Below, piece after piece: positions 40,660-53,788 of a stretch of DNA of 64,000 nucleotides (positions are counted from its first letter, which is position 1; the number at the start of each line of letters is the position of its first letter). The stretch is from Nocardia sp. NRRL S-836 (GTDB lineage Bacteria; Actinomycetota; Actinomycetes; Mycobacteriales; Pseudonocardiaceae). The position numbers and the translations under genes are program-made. Location: positions 1 through 64,000 of the forward strand of contig NZ_LGDY01000100.1 in assembly GCF_001279525.1 (NCBI RefSeq), given 5' to 3'. The notes below the pieces were generated by a model. The model had not been told where the DNA came from, ran no database searches, and worked only from the letters and a program-made list of their open reading frames with translations.

Positions 40660-41421
40660 TCCGACTCGGCAGCTCAGGTGCAGTCCGTCGATCGAGCCAT
40701 CAGCGTCCTGGAACTGCTGGCCCACGGCGAAGCCGGCATCACCGAAATCGCAGGTGAGCTGGGCGTGCACAAGTCCACGGTGTCGAGACTCGTCTCCGTC
40801 CTGGAGGCCCGCGGACTGGTCGAGCAACTCGGAGAACGCGGCAAGTACGCCATCGGCTTCGGCGTGGTCAGACTGGCCGGCGCCGCCACCGGCCGCATGG
40901 ACCTCACCAAACTGGGCCAGCCCGTCTGCCAGTCCCTCGCCGACGAGTTCGGCGAAACCGTCAACATCGCCGTCCACGACGCCGGCGTCGCCATCAACAT
41001 CACCCAGGCCCGCGGCTCGGCGGCCATCTCCGCCGTGAACTGGATCGGCCAGCGCACCCCGCTGCACGCCACCTCCTCCGGCAAGGTCCTGCTCGCCCAC
41101 CTCCCGCTGACCGAGCAGAAACGCCTGGCCGCCCTCCCCCTCGACCGCTACACCGAGAACACCGTCACCAACCCCGACCGCCTGCTGGCCGAACTCGCCA
41201 CCGTCGCCGTGCAGGGCTACGCGGCCTGCTTCGAGGAGCTCGAACTGGGCCTGCACGCCGTCGCCGTCCCGATCCGCGGCCACCGCGGCGAGGTGGTGGC
41301 CGCGATGAGCGCCTCCGGCCCGTCGTACCGCCTGACCCGCACCCGCGTGGCCGCCATCGTGCCGTCGATGTCCGGCGCGGCCGCTGACCTGTCCGCGCAA
41401 CTCGGCTATTTCGCGGACTGA
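40651..41421 (+). CDS. IclR family transcriptional regulator
   Basis: 256 residues from the ATG at 40651. Winged helix-turn-helix SVDRAISVLELLAHGEAGITEIAGELGVHKSTVSRLVSVLEARGLVEQ, then the IclR effector domain (AATGRMDLTKLGQPVCQSLADEFGETVNIAVHD, PLHATSSGKVLLAHLP, GLHAVAVPIRG). It sits between the two divergent transcription units for choline and betaine oxidation and is their obvious candidate regulator, perhaps sensing glycine betaine, dimethylglycine or glyoxylate. A 7-bp hairpin (41537-41554) lies 115 bases after its stop. Confidence 0.94.
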   Translation: MSNSDSAAQVQSVDRAISVLELLAHGEAGITEIAGELGVHKSTVSRLVSVLEARGLVEQLGERGKYAIGFGVVRLAGAATGRMDLTKLGQPVCQSLADEFGETVNIAVHDAGVAINITQARGSAAISAVNWIGQRTPLHATSSGKVLLAHLPLTEQKRLAALPLDRYTENTVTNPDRLLAELATVAVQGYAACFEELELGLHAVAVPIRGHRGEVVAAMSASGPSYRLTRTRVAAIVPSMSGAAADLSAQLGYFAD

Positions 41422-41536
41422 CGCCCGCGCCCGTGCCGGGTTCGTTCGCTCTGGTGCTTGGCGCTCGGCTCACCCTCGTTGCTTCACCCGAACGTGTGTG
41501 TCCGGATCGCTCCCTTCGCTCGTCTGTTTCCTCGTG

Positions 41537-41554
41537 ACCGGTCTGCGGACCGGT
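41537..41554 (+). terminator. Stem-loop downstream of iclR, within a 403-base gap
   Basis: ACCGGTC (41537-41543) pairs with GACCGGT (41548-41554) around a four-base loop. The gap 41422-41824 otherwise holds the promoter of the dimethylglycine oxidase operon. An ATG at 41608 with a GGGAG site opens a frame (M-F-H-P-F-E-M-S-G-S-W) that reads past the oxidase start without a nearby stop, so it is not called as a gene. Confidence 0.5.
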
Positions 41555-41761
41555 TCTCGGCCGACCCACCCGTCGGCCACGCGACAGCCGGTGAAGGGAG
41601 CTCCGCGATGTTTCACCCGTTCGAGATGTCCGGATCCTGGCCTTCGCCCGCCGCTTATGAGGAAGCGCGCGACCCAGCCACCCGCCTCAACCTCTTCCCT
41701 CGCGCCTTCCGCCACCTCCACGCCGCCCATTCGGCCGTCTTGACACCAGGGCGCACCAGGC

Positions 41762-45576
<3,815 letters not shown>

Positions 45577-45586
45577 GAGGCGGAGC

Positions 45587-46699
45587 ATGACCGGCAGCCT
45601 GATCTCCACGCTGGAGGGCCGCTACTACACCGACCCGGTGATCTTCGCCGCCGAACAGGCCGAGATCTTCGAGCGGATGTGGTTCTGCGCGGTCAGGTCG
45701 AGCGATCTCGCCGGCCCCGGCGACTTCCGCACCGTGCAGGTCGGGCGGGAGAGCGTGCTCATCGCCAGGGACCGGTCCGGTGGCCTCAACGCGTTCCTCA
45801 ACGTCTGCCGGCACCGCGGCGCGCGCATCTGCACCGACGAGCAGGGCAGCGTCAAGCGGGCGTTCCAGTGCCCGTACCACGCGTGGACGTACGCGTTGGA
45901 CGGCAAGCTCGTCGCCGCACCGAACCTCACCTCGATGCCCGACGTCGACCGGGTCGAGTACGGGCTGACGAAAGTGCACCTGCGGGAGTGGCTCGGCTAC
46001 GCCTGGGTCTGCCTCGCCGACGACCCGCCCAGCTTCGAGGACGACGTGCTCGCCGCCGTGACGGAACGGCTCGGCGACCTCGTCGCCATCGACGGCTACG
46101 AGATCGACCAGCTGCGGACCGGACGGCGGATCGTCTACGACGTCAGGGCCAACTGGAAGCTGATCATCGAGAACTTCATGGAGTGCTACCACTGCGCGAC
46201 GATCCACCCCGAGCTGACCGAGGTGCTGCCCGAGTTCGCCGGCGGCTACGCGGCCCAGTACTACGTCGGCCACGGCGCCGAGTTCGGCGACGAGATCAAG
46301 GGTTTCACCGTCGACGGCGGCGAGGGCTTCGGAAAACTGGCGGCGCTGGAGGAGGAACGCGACCGCAAGTACTACGCCATCACCGTCAGGCCGCAGGTCT
46401 TCATCAACCTCGTGCCCGACCACGTGATCCTGCACCGCATGTACCCGATGGCCGCCGACCGGACGGTCGTGGAGTGCGACTGGCTCTACGCCAAGGAGGT
46501 CGTCGCCACCGGCCGTGACGTCTCTCGCTCGGTCGAGCTGTTCCACCGGGTGAACGAGCAGGACTTCGAAGCCTGCGAGCGATGCCAGCCGGCCATGGCG
46601 TCGCGCGCCTACGCGCATGGCGGGGTGCTGGTGCCGTCGGAGCACCACATCGGCGGATTCCACGAGTGGCTGCTCCAGAAACTGGAATCAGCCGACTAG
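45587..46699 (+). CDS. gbcA: Rieske oxygenase alpha subunit, GbcA-like glycine betaine demethylase
   Basis: 370 residues. Rieske centre C74/H76 (CRHRGARIC) and C95/H98 (CPYHAW). Mononuclear iron site in NWKLIIENFMECYHCATIHPEL (H202, H207), the pattern of GbcA-type glycine betaine monooxygenases. It should convert glycine betaine to dimethylglycine, filling the only gap between betB and dimethylglycine oxidase. No GbcB flavin/ferredoxin reductase is adjacent; the separate Rieske ferredoxin and reductase at 39-40.5 kb probably replace it. Last gene of the operon; a strong hairpin follows 13 bases later. Confidence 0.88.
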   Translation: MTGSLISTLEGRYYTDPVIFAAEQAEIFERMWFCAVRSSDLAGPGDFRTVQVGRESVLIARDRSGGLNAFLNVCRHRGARICTDEQGSVKRAFQCPYHAWTYALDGKLVAAPNLTSMPDVDRVEYGLTKVHLREWLGYAWVCLADDPPSFEDDVLAAVTERLGDLVAIDGYEIDQLRTGRRIVYDVRANWKLIIENFMECYHCATIHPELTEVLPEFAGGYAAQYYVGHGAEFGDEIKGFTVDGGEGFGKLAALEEERDRKYYAITVRPQVFINLVPDHVILHRMYPMAADRTVVECDWLYAKEVVATGRDVSRSVELFHRVNEQDFEACERCQPAMASRAYAHGGVLVPSEHHIGGFHEWLLQKLESAD

Positions 46700-46711
46700 G
46701 GGATCGACTGG

Positions 46712-46743
46712 TCACCCGTGCACGCGAAAGCTTGCACGGGTGA
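46712..46743 (+). terminator. 11-bp stem-loop with GAAA tetraloop after gbcA
   Basis: TCACCCGTGCA (46712-46722) pairs with TGCACGGGTGA (46733-46743). Inside, GC-GAAA-GC forms a GNRA-capped mini-stem. It ends the oxidase operon, and its last base is the A of the next gene's ATG. Confidence 0.8.
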
Positions 46744-47051
46744 TGGAGCACCCGGACTTCCTACCCCCGACCGGGGAGCACGATCTCCTCCGCCGCATCC
46801 GCCAACTGGCCGAGCGCGCGGAACGGACGGCGCACAACAGGTCCAACTTCGTGGGGCCGCCGCCGTCGCAGGAACACCTGGACATCCTCGCGGAGATCAG
46901 GATGCTCTCCGAGGAGATGACGACGACGACCAGGAGCGAGGCAGCCGCAGCCGCGGCGGCCGATCCCGCTGCGCCCAAGGCCGCGGGCAGGCGAGCCGAG
47001 GTGCTGCCCCGGCCCGCCAGACCCGCCGACGACCTCCTGCCCAGATCCTGA
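46743..47051 (+). CDS. Small hypothetical protein, 102 aa
   Basis: Starts M-E-H-P-D-F-L-P-P-T-G-E-H-D-L-L-R-R-I. Residues ~12-65 are predicted helical and charged (RRIRQLAERAERTAHNRSN, ILAEIRMLSEEMTTTTRSE), followed by an Ala/Pro-rich, basic tail (AAAAAAADPAAPKAAGRRAE). No family recognised. The start codon overlaps the upstream terminator hairpin and there is no good ribosome site, so expression may be low or start from a leaderless transcript. Its stop lies in the first of five short tandem repeats. Confidence 0.55.
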   Translation: MEHPDFLPPTGEHDLLRRIRQLAERAERTAHNRSNFVGPPPSQEHLDILAEIRMLSEEMTTTTRSEAAAAAAADPAAPKAAGRRAEVLPRPARPADDLLPRS

Positions 47052-47118
47052 CGGCCAGATCCTGACGGTCAGCGCCGTGACGGTCTGGGCCGTGACGGTC
47101 TGGATCGTGACGGTCAGC
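47046..47118. repeat. Five tandem ~15-bp repeats around convergent stop codons
   Basis: TGACGG recurs at 47049, 47063, 47078, 47093 and 47108, within units like CGTGACGGTCTGGGC. The array contains the stop of the 102-residue gene and the stop of secA2 (47114-47116). Confidence 0.75.
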
Positions 47119-49399
47119 GCCGCTGGCCGCGCACCATCTTGACGAGACCCTTCATCGTCTCCTCCAGCCCGGAGCCGAACGGGTTGTCGTGCACCAGGTA
47201 CGTCCACGTCGAGCTCGGGCGCTTCACCCCCGCGTCGGAGAGGTCGTAGCCGTCGTCGGTGATCTTCGCGGCCTCGTACTTCTCCTTCGCGAGCGCCCAC
47301 GACTCCGGCACGATCTTGTTGAACGCCGGGATCGCCTCGCGGTGGAACTCGTCGAGCGGGTTCTGCCTGGCCAGCGCGCGCAGGTGGATGCCCTCGCGCA
47401 GGTCCGACAGGAACGTCAGGTGGTGCGTCCACAGGTCGTCGAGGAAGAACAGCGTGATCGCCCGCGCCGCCTCGGCCGCGATCTCGTCGGACGCGCCCTC
47501 CTTCTTGCCGAGCTTCTCGAACGCCGCGTCCGTGCGCAGCACCACGTCGCGGTGCTTGAGCAGCAGGTCGCGCTGGTGCTCGATCAGCTTGTTGTAGCGC
47601 CACGTGTTGCGGTGGATCTCCAGGTTCACGCCCTCCGCCACGCGCTGGGCGTGCTCGAACGTGTGCAGCAGGCCCCTGTCCCGCACCCGGCCGTCGTCAT
47701 CCACTTCGGACGGGTCCTCGGCGTCGGGCGCGTACTGCGTGATCAGGTCGTCCTGCAGCGACGAGAAGAACAGCGAGCCACCGGGGTCGCCCTGCCGGCC
47801 GGCGCGGCCGCGCAGCTGGTCGTCCAGGCGTGAGGACGAGTGCCGGCCGGAGCCGATCACGTACAGGCCGCCCAGCTCGGCGATCCGGTCGTGGTCCTCG
47901 CCCTCGTGGCCGCCCAGGCGGATGTCCGTGCCGCGACCGGCCATCTGGGTCGACACGGTGACCCGCTCGAACGAGCCGGCGTCGGCGATGATCGACGCCT
48001 CCTCGGCGTCGTTCTTCGCGTTGAGCACCACGCACTCGAGCCCGGCCTTGCGCAGCTTCGTGGAGATCCGCTCGGACTCGGCGACGTCCAGCGTGCCGAC
48101 GAGGATCGGGCGCCCGGTCTCGTGCGCCTTCTTGATCTCCGCGACGAGCGCGGCCTCCTTCTGCTCCAGCGTGGCGTAGAGGCGGAAGTCCTCGTCCTCG
48201 CGGATGTTCTCCTTGTTCGGCGGGATCACGAGGACCTCGAGCTCGTAGAACTCGCGCAGGGTCTCCGCGACGGCCACCGCCGTACCGGTCATGCCGCACC
48301 GCGTCGGGTACCGCGACAGCAGCGCCTGCACGGTCATCGAGTCGAGGATCTCGCCGGACTCGGTGGTCTGCACGTTCTCCTTGGCCTCGACCGCGGCCTG
48401 CAGGCCGTCGGGCCAGCGCTGCAGCTTCGCGATGCGGCCGCGGGAGTCGTTGATCAGGTGCACCTTGCCGTCGCGCACGATGTAGTCGACGTCGCGGTGC
48501 AGCAGGACCTGCGCGTGCAGCGCCACGTTGACCTTCGACAGCGTCGAGGTGACGTGCTCCTGCGAGTACAGGTCGATCTCACCGAGCGCGCGCTCGACGG
48601 CCTCGGAGCCGGCGCCGGTGAGGAAGACGTTGCGCTCCTCGTCGTCGATCTCGTAGTGCAGGTTCTGCCGCAGGCGCTTCACCAGGTCGGCGATGACCGG
48701 GTCGGCGGCCTCCGCGCTCGTCGAACCGGCCAGCACGAGCGGCACGCGGGCCTCGTCGACGAGCACCGAGTCGGCCTCGTCGATGAGCGCGACCTCCGGC
48801 TCGGGGACGATCAGGTCCTCCGCGCGGGTGACGATGCGGTCGCGCAGGATGTCGAACCCGATCTCGCTGACCGGCGCGTACGTGACCTCGCACCGGTAGG
48901 CCTCGCGGCGCTCCTCGGCCTTCGAGCTGCCGTTGATCCATCCGACGCTCACACCGAGCAGCCGGTAGAGCGACCCCATCCACTCGGCGTCGCGCTGGGC
49001 GAGGTAGTCGTTGACGCTGACCACGTGGACGCGGCGGCCCTTGATGGCGAACCCGGCCGCGGCCATGGCGCCGGCGAGCGTCTTGCCCTCACCGGTGGCC
49101 ATCTCGACCACGAGGCCGTTGAGCATGCCCAGCGCGCCGAGCACCTGCACGTCGAACGGCCGCTGCCCGATGGCCCGGTCCGCGGCCTCCCTGGTCAGCG
49201 CCACGAGCTCGGTGTCGGTGCACTCCTCGCGCAGCTTCACGGCGTGGGCCGTCAGCTCCTCGTCGCTGAACGCCTTGAACGTCTCAGCGTGTTTTTCCAC
49301 GTCCACCAGCTGTGCCTGGAACGGAGCGAGGTCTACCGACGCCGGTTTCTGCGCGAACCGGCGCATCCGCTGCTTGAAGCGCGCCATGAGAGTGGTCAC
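47114..49399 (-). CDS. secA2: Accessory preprotein translocase ATPase SecA2
   Basis: 761 residues from a GTG at 49399 (an ATG at 49387 is equally possible). Motor motifs: MATGEGKTLAGAMAAAG (Walker A), ALIDEADSVLVDEARVPLVLAG (Walker B), VSTQMAGRGTDIRLGG, and QLRGRAGRQGDPGGS. Shorter than SecA1, lacking its long C-terminal linker and zinc tail, and alignable throughout with mycobacterial SecA2. It powers export of a small set of proteins through SecYEG. Conserved TWTYLVHDNPFGS lies near the end. Monocistronic, with a strong terminator upstream from the neighbouring gene. Confidence 0.95.
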   Translation of the reverse strand: MTTLMARFKQRMRRFAQKPASVDLAPFQAQLVDVEKHAETFKAFSDEELTAHAVKLREECTDTELVALTREAADRAIGQRPFDVQVLGALGMLNGLVVEMATGEGKTLAGAMAAAGFAIKGRRVHVVSVNDYLAQRDAEWMGSLYRLLGVSVGWINGSSKAEERREAYRCEVTYAPVSEIGFDILRDRIVTRAEDLIVPEPEVALIDEADSVLVDEARVPLVLAGSTSAEAADPVIADLVKRLRQNLHYEIDDEERNVFLTGAGSEAVERALGEIDLYSQEHVTSTLSKVNVALHAQVLLHRDVDYIVRDGKVHLINDSRGRIAKLQRWPDGLQAAVEAKENVQTTESGEILDSMTVQALLSRYPTRCGMTGTAVAVAETLREFYELEVLVIPPNKENIREDEDFRLYATLEQKEAALVAEIKKAHETGRPILVGTLDVAESERISTKLRKAGLECVVLNAKNDAEEASIIADAGSFERVTVSTQMAGRGTDIRLGGHEGEDHDRIAELGGLYVIGSGRHSSSRLDDQLRGRAGRQGDPGGSLFFSSLQDDLITQYAPDAEDPSEVDDDGRVRDRGLLHTFEHAQRVAEGVNLEIHRNTWRYNKLIEHQRDLLLKHRDVVLRTDAAFEKLGKKEGASDEIAAEAARAITLFFLDDLWTHHLTFLSDLREGIHLRALARQNPLDEFHREAIPAFNKIVPESWALAKEKYEAAKITDDGYDLSDAGVKRPSSTWTYLVHDNPFGSGLEETMKGLVKMVRGQRR

Positions 49400-49446
49400 G
49401 ACGCAGCAACGTACGGCATCGCCGCGAGGTTCCGCAGAGGTCTTGA

Positions 49447-49487
49447 CTGTGAAGGCCCGATTTGTCCTTTAGATCGGGCCTTCACAG
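49447..49487 (-). terminator. 15-bp stem-loop terminator after the MHS permease gene
   Basis: CTGTGAAGGCCCGAT (49447-49461) pairs perfectly with ATCGGGCCTTCACAG (49473-49487) around an 11-base loop, eight bases beyond the permease stop and before secA2. Confidence 0.85.
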
Positions 49488-49494
49488 CCGTTGA

Positions 49495-50793
49495 TCAGGC
49501 CCGTTCCGGTTCGTGGGTCTCTGGCAGCCGCAGCACGGACACCAGCGTCACCACCGCCATGAGCAGCAGGAACGCCGACACCGACAGCGACGTGCCGGTG
49601 GCCCCGAGCAGCGCCGTCATGATGACCGGTGTACCGCCGCTGACCAGGATCGACGCCAGCTGGTAGGCCAGCGAAGCGCCCGAGTAGCGGACGTTGGGCG
49701 CGAACAGCTCACCCAGGTAGGCCGCGATGGGCCCGTAGACCAGCGACGACGCGATACCGCCCACGGTCGTGGCGACGAACATCCACACGAGTGAACCGGT
49801 GTCGACCAGCAGGAAGTACGGGAACGCCCAGACGAGCATGCCGACCGTGCCCGCGATGATCAGCGGGCGGCGGCCCATGCGGTCGGAGAGGTGACCGGCG
49901 TAGAGGATCACCGGGATGCTCACCAGCGACGACAGCAGGCTCACGACCAGCACGGACTCGCGGGCCAGCCCGAGGGTCGTGGTCGCGTAGGACAGGACGC
50001 CGGCGATCGAGACGTAGAAGATGGCGTTCGAGGCGAACATCAGCCCGGCGCCGAACAGGATCTCCTTGCGGTGCGAGCGCAGGGCCTCCTTCAGGGGTGC
50101 GTGGACGACGGCGGTGCCCGCGGCACGGCGTTTCTGCAGCTCGCGGAACACCGGGCTGTCCTCCACCTTGAGCTGGATGAACAGCACGACGGGGAACAGC
50201 AGCGCGCTCGCCAGGAACGGGATCCGCCAGCCCCACGCGGCGAACTCCGCCTGGCTCATCGACGTGGTCGCGGCGATGAAGGCGACGTTGCCGAGGAACA
50301 CGCCGATCGGGACGCCGGCCTGACCGAACGTGCCCGCGAAGCCACGCCGTCCCGGCCCGGCGGACTCGGTGAGCAGCAGGACCACGCCACCCCACTGGCC
50401 GCCGACCGCGATGCCCTGCAGGAACCGCAGCAGGACCAGCAGCAGCGGCGCGCCGACACCGATGCTGCCCGACGTGGGCAGCAGGCCGATCAGGAACGTC
50501 GCACCGGCCATCATCGCGAGGCAGATGACCAGAGCGGGTTTGCGGCCGAACTTGTCGCCGACGTGGCCGAAGACCAGGCCGCCGACCGGGCGGGCGATGA
50601 AACCCGCCCAGAACGTGCTGAACGACAGCAGTAATGCCACGACCGGCGTGGCTTCCGGGAAGAACAGCTTCGGGAAGACCAGGGCCGCAGCGGTTGCGTA
50701 GATGAAGAAGTCGTACCACTCAATACTGCTGCCGACGAGTCCGGCAGCCATGAGCCTGCGCAAGGTCTTCTGTTCCGGGGCAACACTGACCAC
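49495..50793 (-). CDS. MHS-family (MFS) proton symporter
   Basis: 432 residues from a GTG; its GAGGAG ribosome site overlaps the stop of the acyl-CoA carboxylase gene, so translation is coupled. About twelve helices with the MHS signatures GSSIEWYDFFIYATAAALVFPKLFF, GHVGDKFGRKPAL and GIAVGGQWGGVVLLLTES. Clearly paralogous to the permease at 33.2 kb. Operon context with a carboxylase suggests uptake of a carboxylic acid feeding acyl-CoA metabolism. Confidence 0.92.
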   Translation of the reverse strand: MVSVAPEQKTLRRLMAAGLVGSSIEWYDFFIYATAAALVFPKLFFPEATPVVALLLSFSTFWAGFIARPVGGLVFGHVGDKFGRKPALVICLAMMAGATFLIGLLPTSGSIGVGAPLLLVLLRFLQGIAVGGQWGGVVLLLTESAGPGRRGFAGTFGQAGVPIGVFLGNVAFIAATTSMSQAEFAAWGWRIPFLASALLFPVVLFIQLKVEDSPVFRELQKRRAAGTAVVHAPLKEALRSHRKEILFGAGLMFASNAIFYVSIAGVLSYATTTLGLARESVLVVSLLSSLVSIPVILYAGHLSDRMGRRPLIIAGTVGMLVWAFPYFLLVDTGSLVWMFVATTVGGIASSLVYGPIAAYLGELFAPNVRYSGASLAYQLASILVSGGTPVIMTALLGATGTSLSVSAFLLLMAVVTLVSVLRLPETHEPERA

Positions 50794-50802
50794 GGCTTCT
50801 CC

Positions 50803-53778
50803 TCACCAGGTGTCGATGAACGGTCGTTTCTTCCCTTGGGGACGGGAAGTGCTGGGGGCGAGCGCCGTGGCGACCCACCGGCGGGTGTCCGCGGGGTCGA
50901 TGACGTCGTCGATCTCGAAGACCGAGGCGACGTTGAGCGCCTTGCCGTGTTCGTACGCCGCTGTGACCATCTGGTCGTAGCGTTCCTTGCGTTCGTACGG
51001 GTCTTCGATGGCGTCGAGCTCGCGTTTGAACCCGAGCTTCACGGCGCCTTCGAGCCCCATGGGGCCGAACTCGCCGGTGGGCCACGAGACGGCGAACTGC
51101 GGGACCTTGAGGCTGCCGGCCGCCATGGCCTGCGCGCCCAGGCCGTACGCCTTGCGGGTCACGACCAGTCCGAAGGGGACGGTCAGGTTCGCGCCCGCGA
51201 CCACCATGCGGGTGAGGTGGCGGACGGTGGCGGTGCGCTCGGCGTCGGGGCCGACCATGAAGCCGGGCGTGTCGCAGAGGCTGACGACGCCGAGGTCGAA
51301 CGCGTCGCACAGCTGCAGGAACCGGGCGGCCTTGTCGGCGGCGTCGGCGTCGATGGCGCCGCCGAGGACGTTCGGGTCGTTCGCGATGAGGCCGAGCGGG
51401 CGGCCCTCGACGCGGACGAGGGCGGTGACGATGCCGGTGCCGAAGCGCTTGCGGAGTTCGAGGACGGAACCGGTGTCGGCGAGGGTCGTGATGATGGTGC
51501 GGACGTCGTAGGCCCGCAGGCGGTTCTCGGGGACGGCGTGGCGGAGGAGGCGCTGGTCGGCGCAGTTCCACGATCCGGAATTGTCGGTGGTGGGTGGGAT
51601 AATTGATGCAAGGGGCCCCCCTTGTGAACCGGAAGGCTGGAAGTAGGAGAGGTACTGACGCGCCACGGCGACCGCTTCTTCTTCGGACCCCACCACGACG
51701 TCGACAACACCGTTGGGCACCTGCACGTCCAACGGCCCGATGTCCTCGGGACGGAACGTGCCCAGCCCGCCGCCCTCGATCATCGCCGGGCCGCCCATGC
51801 CGATGTTCGCGCTCTCGACCGCGATGATCACGTCGCACGTGCCCAGCAGCACCGCGTTGCCCGCGAAACAACGGCCCGCCACCACGCCCACCAGCGGCAC
51901 CTGGCCGCTCAGCTGCGCGAACGCGTGGAACGACCCGCAGTCGAGGCCGCTGACCATGCTGTGGTCGGTGTCGCCGGGCCGTCCGCCGCCGCCTTCGGCG
52001 AACAGCACCACGGGCAGGTTCTCCTGCCGTGCCAACGCGAACAGCCGGTCCGTCTTCTGGTGGTTGCGCAGGCCCTGGGTGCCCGCGAGCACCGCGTAGT
52101 CGTAGGACATCGCCACGATCCGTTGGCCGTTCACGATGCCGATACCGGCCACCATGCCGTCGGCGGGCGTGCGTTCGATGAGTTCCGACAACGGGCGGCG
52201 CGCGCGTTGGGCGGCGATGGCCAAGCCGCCGTATTCGACGAAGTCCGTGCAGAGGTCCGCGATGTTCTCCCGTGCGGTCCGGCCACCGGCGGCGTGCCGG
52301 CGCGCGGCCGAGGCGGGGCGGTCGAACGAGTGCCGTTCCAGCACCTCGGCCAGGTCCGGGCGCACCTCGGCGAGGTCCACCGGTGCGGCGTCCTCAGTGG
52401 ACTCACCCGCGCCGGAGGCGAGCAGCTGCCCCGCCGCCACCGTGTCGCCGACGGCGACCAGCACCTCGCCGGACACCCGCACGACGTGCTGCATCTTCAT
52501 CGCTTCCAGCACCACGGAGTCCGCCGACACCGCCACCACGGTCCCCGCCAGCGGCGCGCGCATCCCCTCGACCGGCTCGTCGGTGATGAAGTCGGTCGTC
52601 GCGCCGATGACGTCCCGCGTCAGCAACGTCCGCAGGAACTCCAGGTTCGTCGGCACCCCGCCGATGCGGAACTCCCGCAGCGCCCGCCGCGCCCGGTTCA
52701 GCGCCACGTCCAGGTCCTCGCCGTGCACCACGAGCTTCGCGAGCAGGCCGTCGTAGCGCGTCCCGACCCGGTAGCCCGGATACGCGTGCGTGTCGACGCG
52801 CACCCCGGGCCCGGCCGGCACCACGAACTCCGACAGCACGCCGCCCGAGGTCTGGTTCACCCGCAGCTGCACGGCCGACCCGCGGTCGAGCGGCGTGTAG
52901 TCGACGTCGCCGCCCCACGCCAGCAGCAGCTGCGTGCGCACGAGGTCCACACCGGACACCATCTCGGTCACGGTGTGCTCGACCTGCAACCGCGGGTTGA
53001 CCTCCAAGAACGCGAACGAGTCACCCGACACCAGGAACTCCACGGTGCCGACGCCGGTGTACCCGGCGGCGGAGGCGATCTCCGCCGCCGCCGAGTGCAG
53101 GGCCTTGCGCAGCGCCGGGTCCAGCAGCGGGGCCGGGGCGATCTCCACGACCTTCTGGTGCCGCAGCTGCAACGAGCAGTCGCGGTCGCCGATCACCGCC
53201 GTCCCGACCAGCTGCACCTCGATGTGCCGCGCGGAGGGCAGCAGCCGTTCGAAGTAGACCTCGCCGTTGCCGAACGCCGCCAGCGCCTCCGCCCGGCACG
53301 CCTCGACGGCGGCGTCGAGGTCCGCGGGGTCGTGCACGGCCCGCATGCCCTTGCCGCCACCGCCCGCGACGGCCTTCACCATCACCGGGAACTCGCCGGG
53401 TGCGGCGTCCAGCACCGGGATGCCCAGCGACGCCGCCAGCTCGCGGGCCCGCCGCTTGTCGCCCAGCAGCTCCAGCACCTCGGGCGACGGCCCGACGAAC
53501 GCCAGCCCGCGGGCCTGGCACGCCCGCGCGAACGCGGCGTTCTCCGACAGGAAGCCCCAGCCAGGATGCACCGCCTGGCAGCCGTCCGCCGCGTCCAGGA
53601 GCTGCGCGACGTCGAGGTACGGCGCTGGTCCACGTAGCGCGACCGCCCGGTCCGCGAGCGTCACGTGCAGCGACGAGGCGTCGTCCTCCGCGTACACCGC
53701 CACGGTGCGTATGCCCAGGTCGGCTGCCGCGCGCAGCACGCGGACGGCGACCTCACCCCGGTTGGCGACCAACAGCAC
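50803..53778 (-). CDS. Single-chain acyl-CoA carboxylase (BC-BCCP-CT)
   Basis: 991 residues from the GTG at 53778, chosen for the AGGAGG six bases upstream. Biotin carboxylase: residues 1-~395, with KAVAGGGGKGM (135-145) and EVNPRLQVEHTVTE (259-272). Biotinyl domain: APLAGTVVAV to EAMKM, biotin-bearing K428. Carboxyltransferase: ~500-991, both beta and alpha halves (DSMVSGLDCGSFHAF region, GGPAMIEGGGLG, NDPNVLGGAIDADAADKAARF, DTPGFMVG). Actinobacterial acetyl/propionyl-CoA carboxylases usually split these over two or three subunits; fusion is uncommon. The CTAAGC-type operator lies just upstream. Substrate acyl-CoA unknown. Confidence 0.92.
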   Translation of the reverse strand: MLLVANRGEVAVRVLRAAADLGIRTVAVYAEDDASSLHVTLADRAVALRGPAPYLDVAQLLDAADGCQAVHPGWGFLSENAAFARACQARGLAFVGPSPEVLELLGDKRRARELAASLGIPVLDAAPGEFPVMVKAVAGGGGKGMRAVHDPADLDAAVEACRAEALAAFGNGEVYFERLLPSARHIEVQLVGTAVIGDRDCSLQLRHQKVVEIAPAPLLDPALRKALHSAAAEIASAAGYTGVGTVEFLVSGDSFAFLEVNPRLQVEHTVTEMVSGVDLVRTQLLLAWGGDVDYTPLDRGSAVQLRVNQTSGGVLSEFVVPAGPGVRVDTHAYPGYRVGTRYDGLLAKLVVHGEDLDVALNRARRALREFRIGGVPTNLEFLRTLLTRDVIGATTDFITDEPVEGMRAPLAGTVVAVSADSVVLEAMKMQHVVRVSGEVLVAVGDTVAAGQLLASGAGESTEDAAPVDLAEVRPDLAEVLERHSFDRPASAARRHAAGGRTARENIADLCTDFVEYGGLAIAAQRARRPLSELIERTPADGMVAGIGIVNGQRIVAMSYDYAVLAGTQGLRNHQKTDRLFALARQENLPVVLFAEGGGGRPGDTDHSMVSGLDCGSFHAFAQLSGQVPLVGVVAGRCFAGNAVLLGTCDVIIAVESANIGMGGPAMIEGGGLGTFRPEDIGPLDVQVPNGVVDVVVGSEEEAVAVARQYLSYFQPSGSQGGPLASIIPPTTDNSGSWNCADQRLLRHAVPENRLRAYDVRTIITTLADTGSVLELRKRFGTGIVTALVRVEGRPLGLIANDPNVLGGAIDADAADKAARFLQLCDAFDLGVVSLCDTPGFMVGPDAERTATVRHLTRMVVAGANLTVPFGLVVTRKAYGLGAQAMAAGSLKVPQFAVSWPTGEFGPMGLEGAVKLGFKRELDAIEDPYERKERYDQMVTAAYEHGKALNVASVFEIDDVIDPADTRRWVATALAPSTSRPQGKKRPFIDTW

Positions 53779-53788
53779 GGCAATCCTC

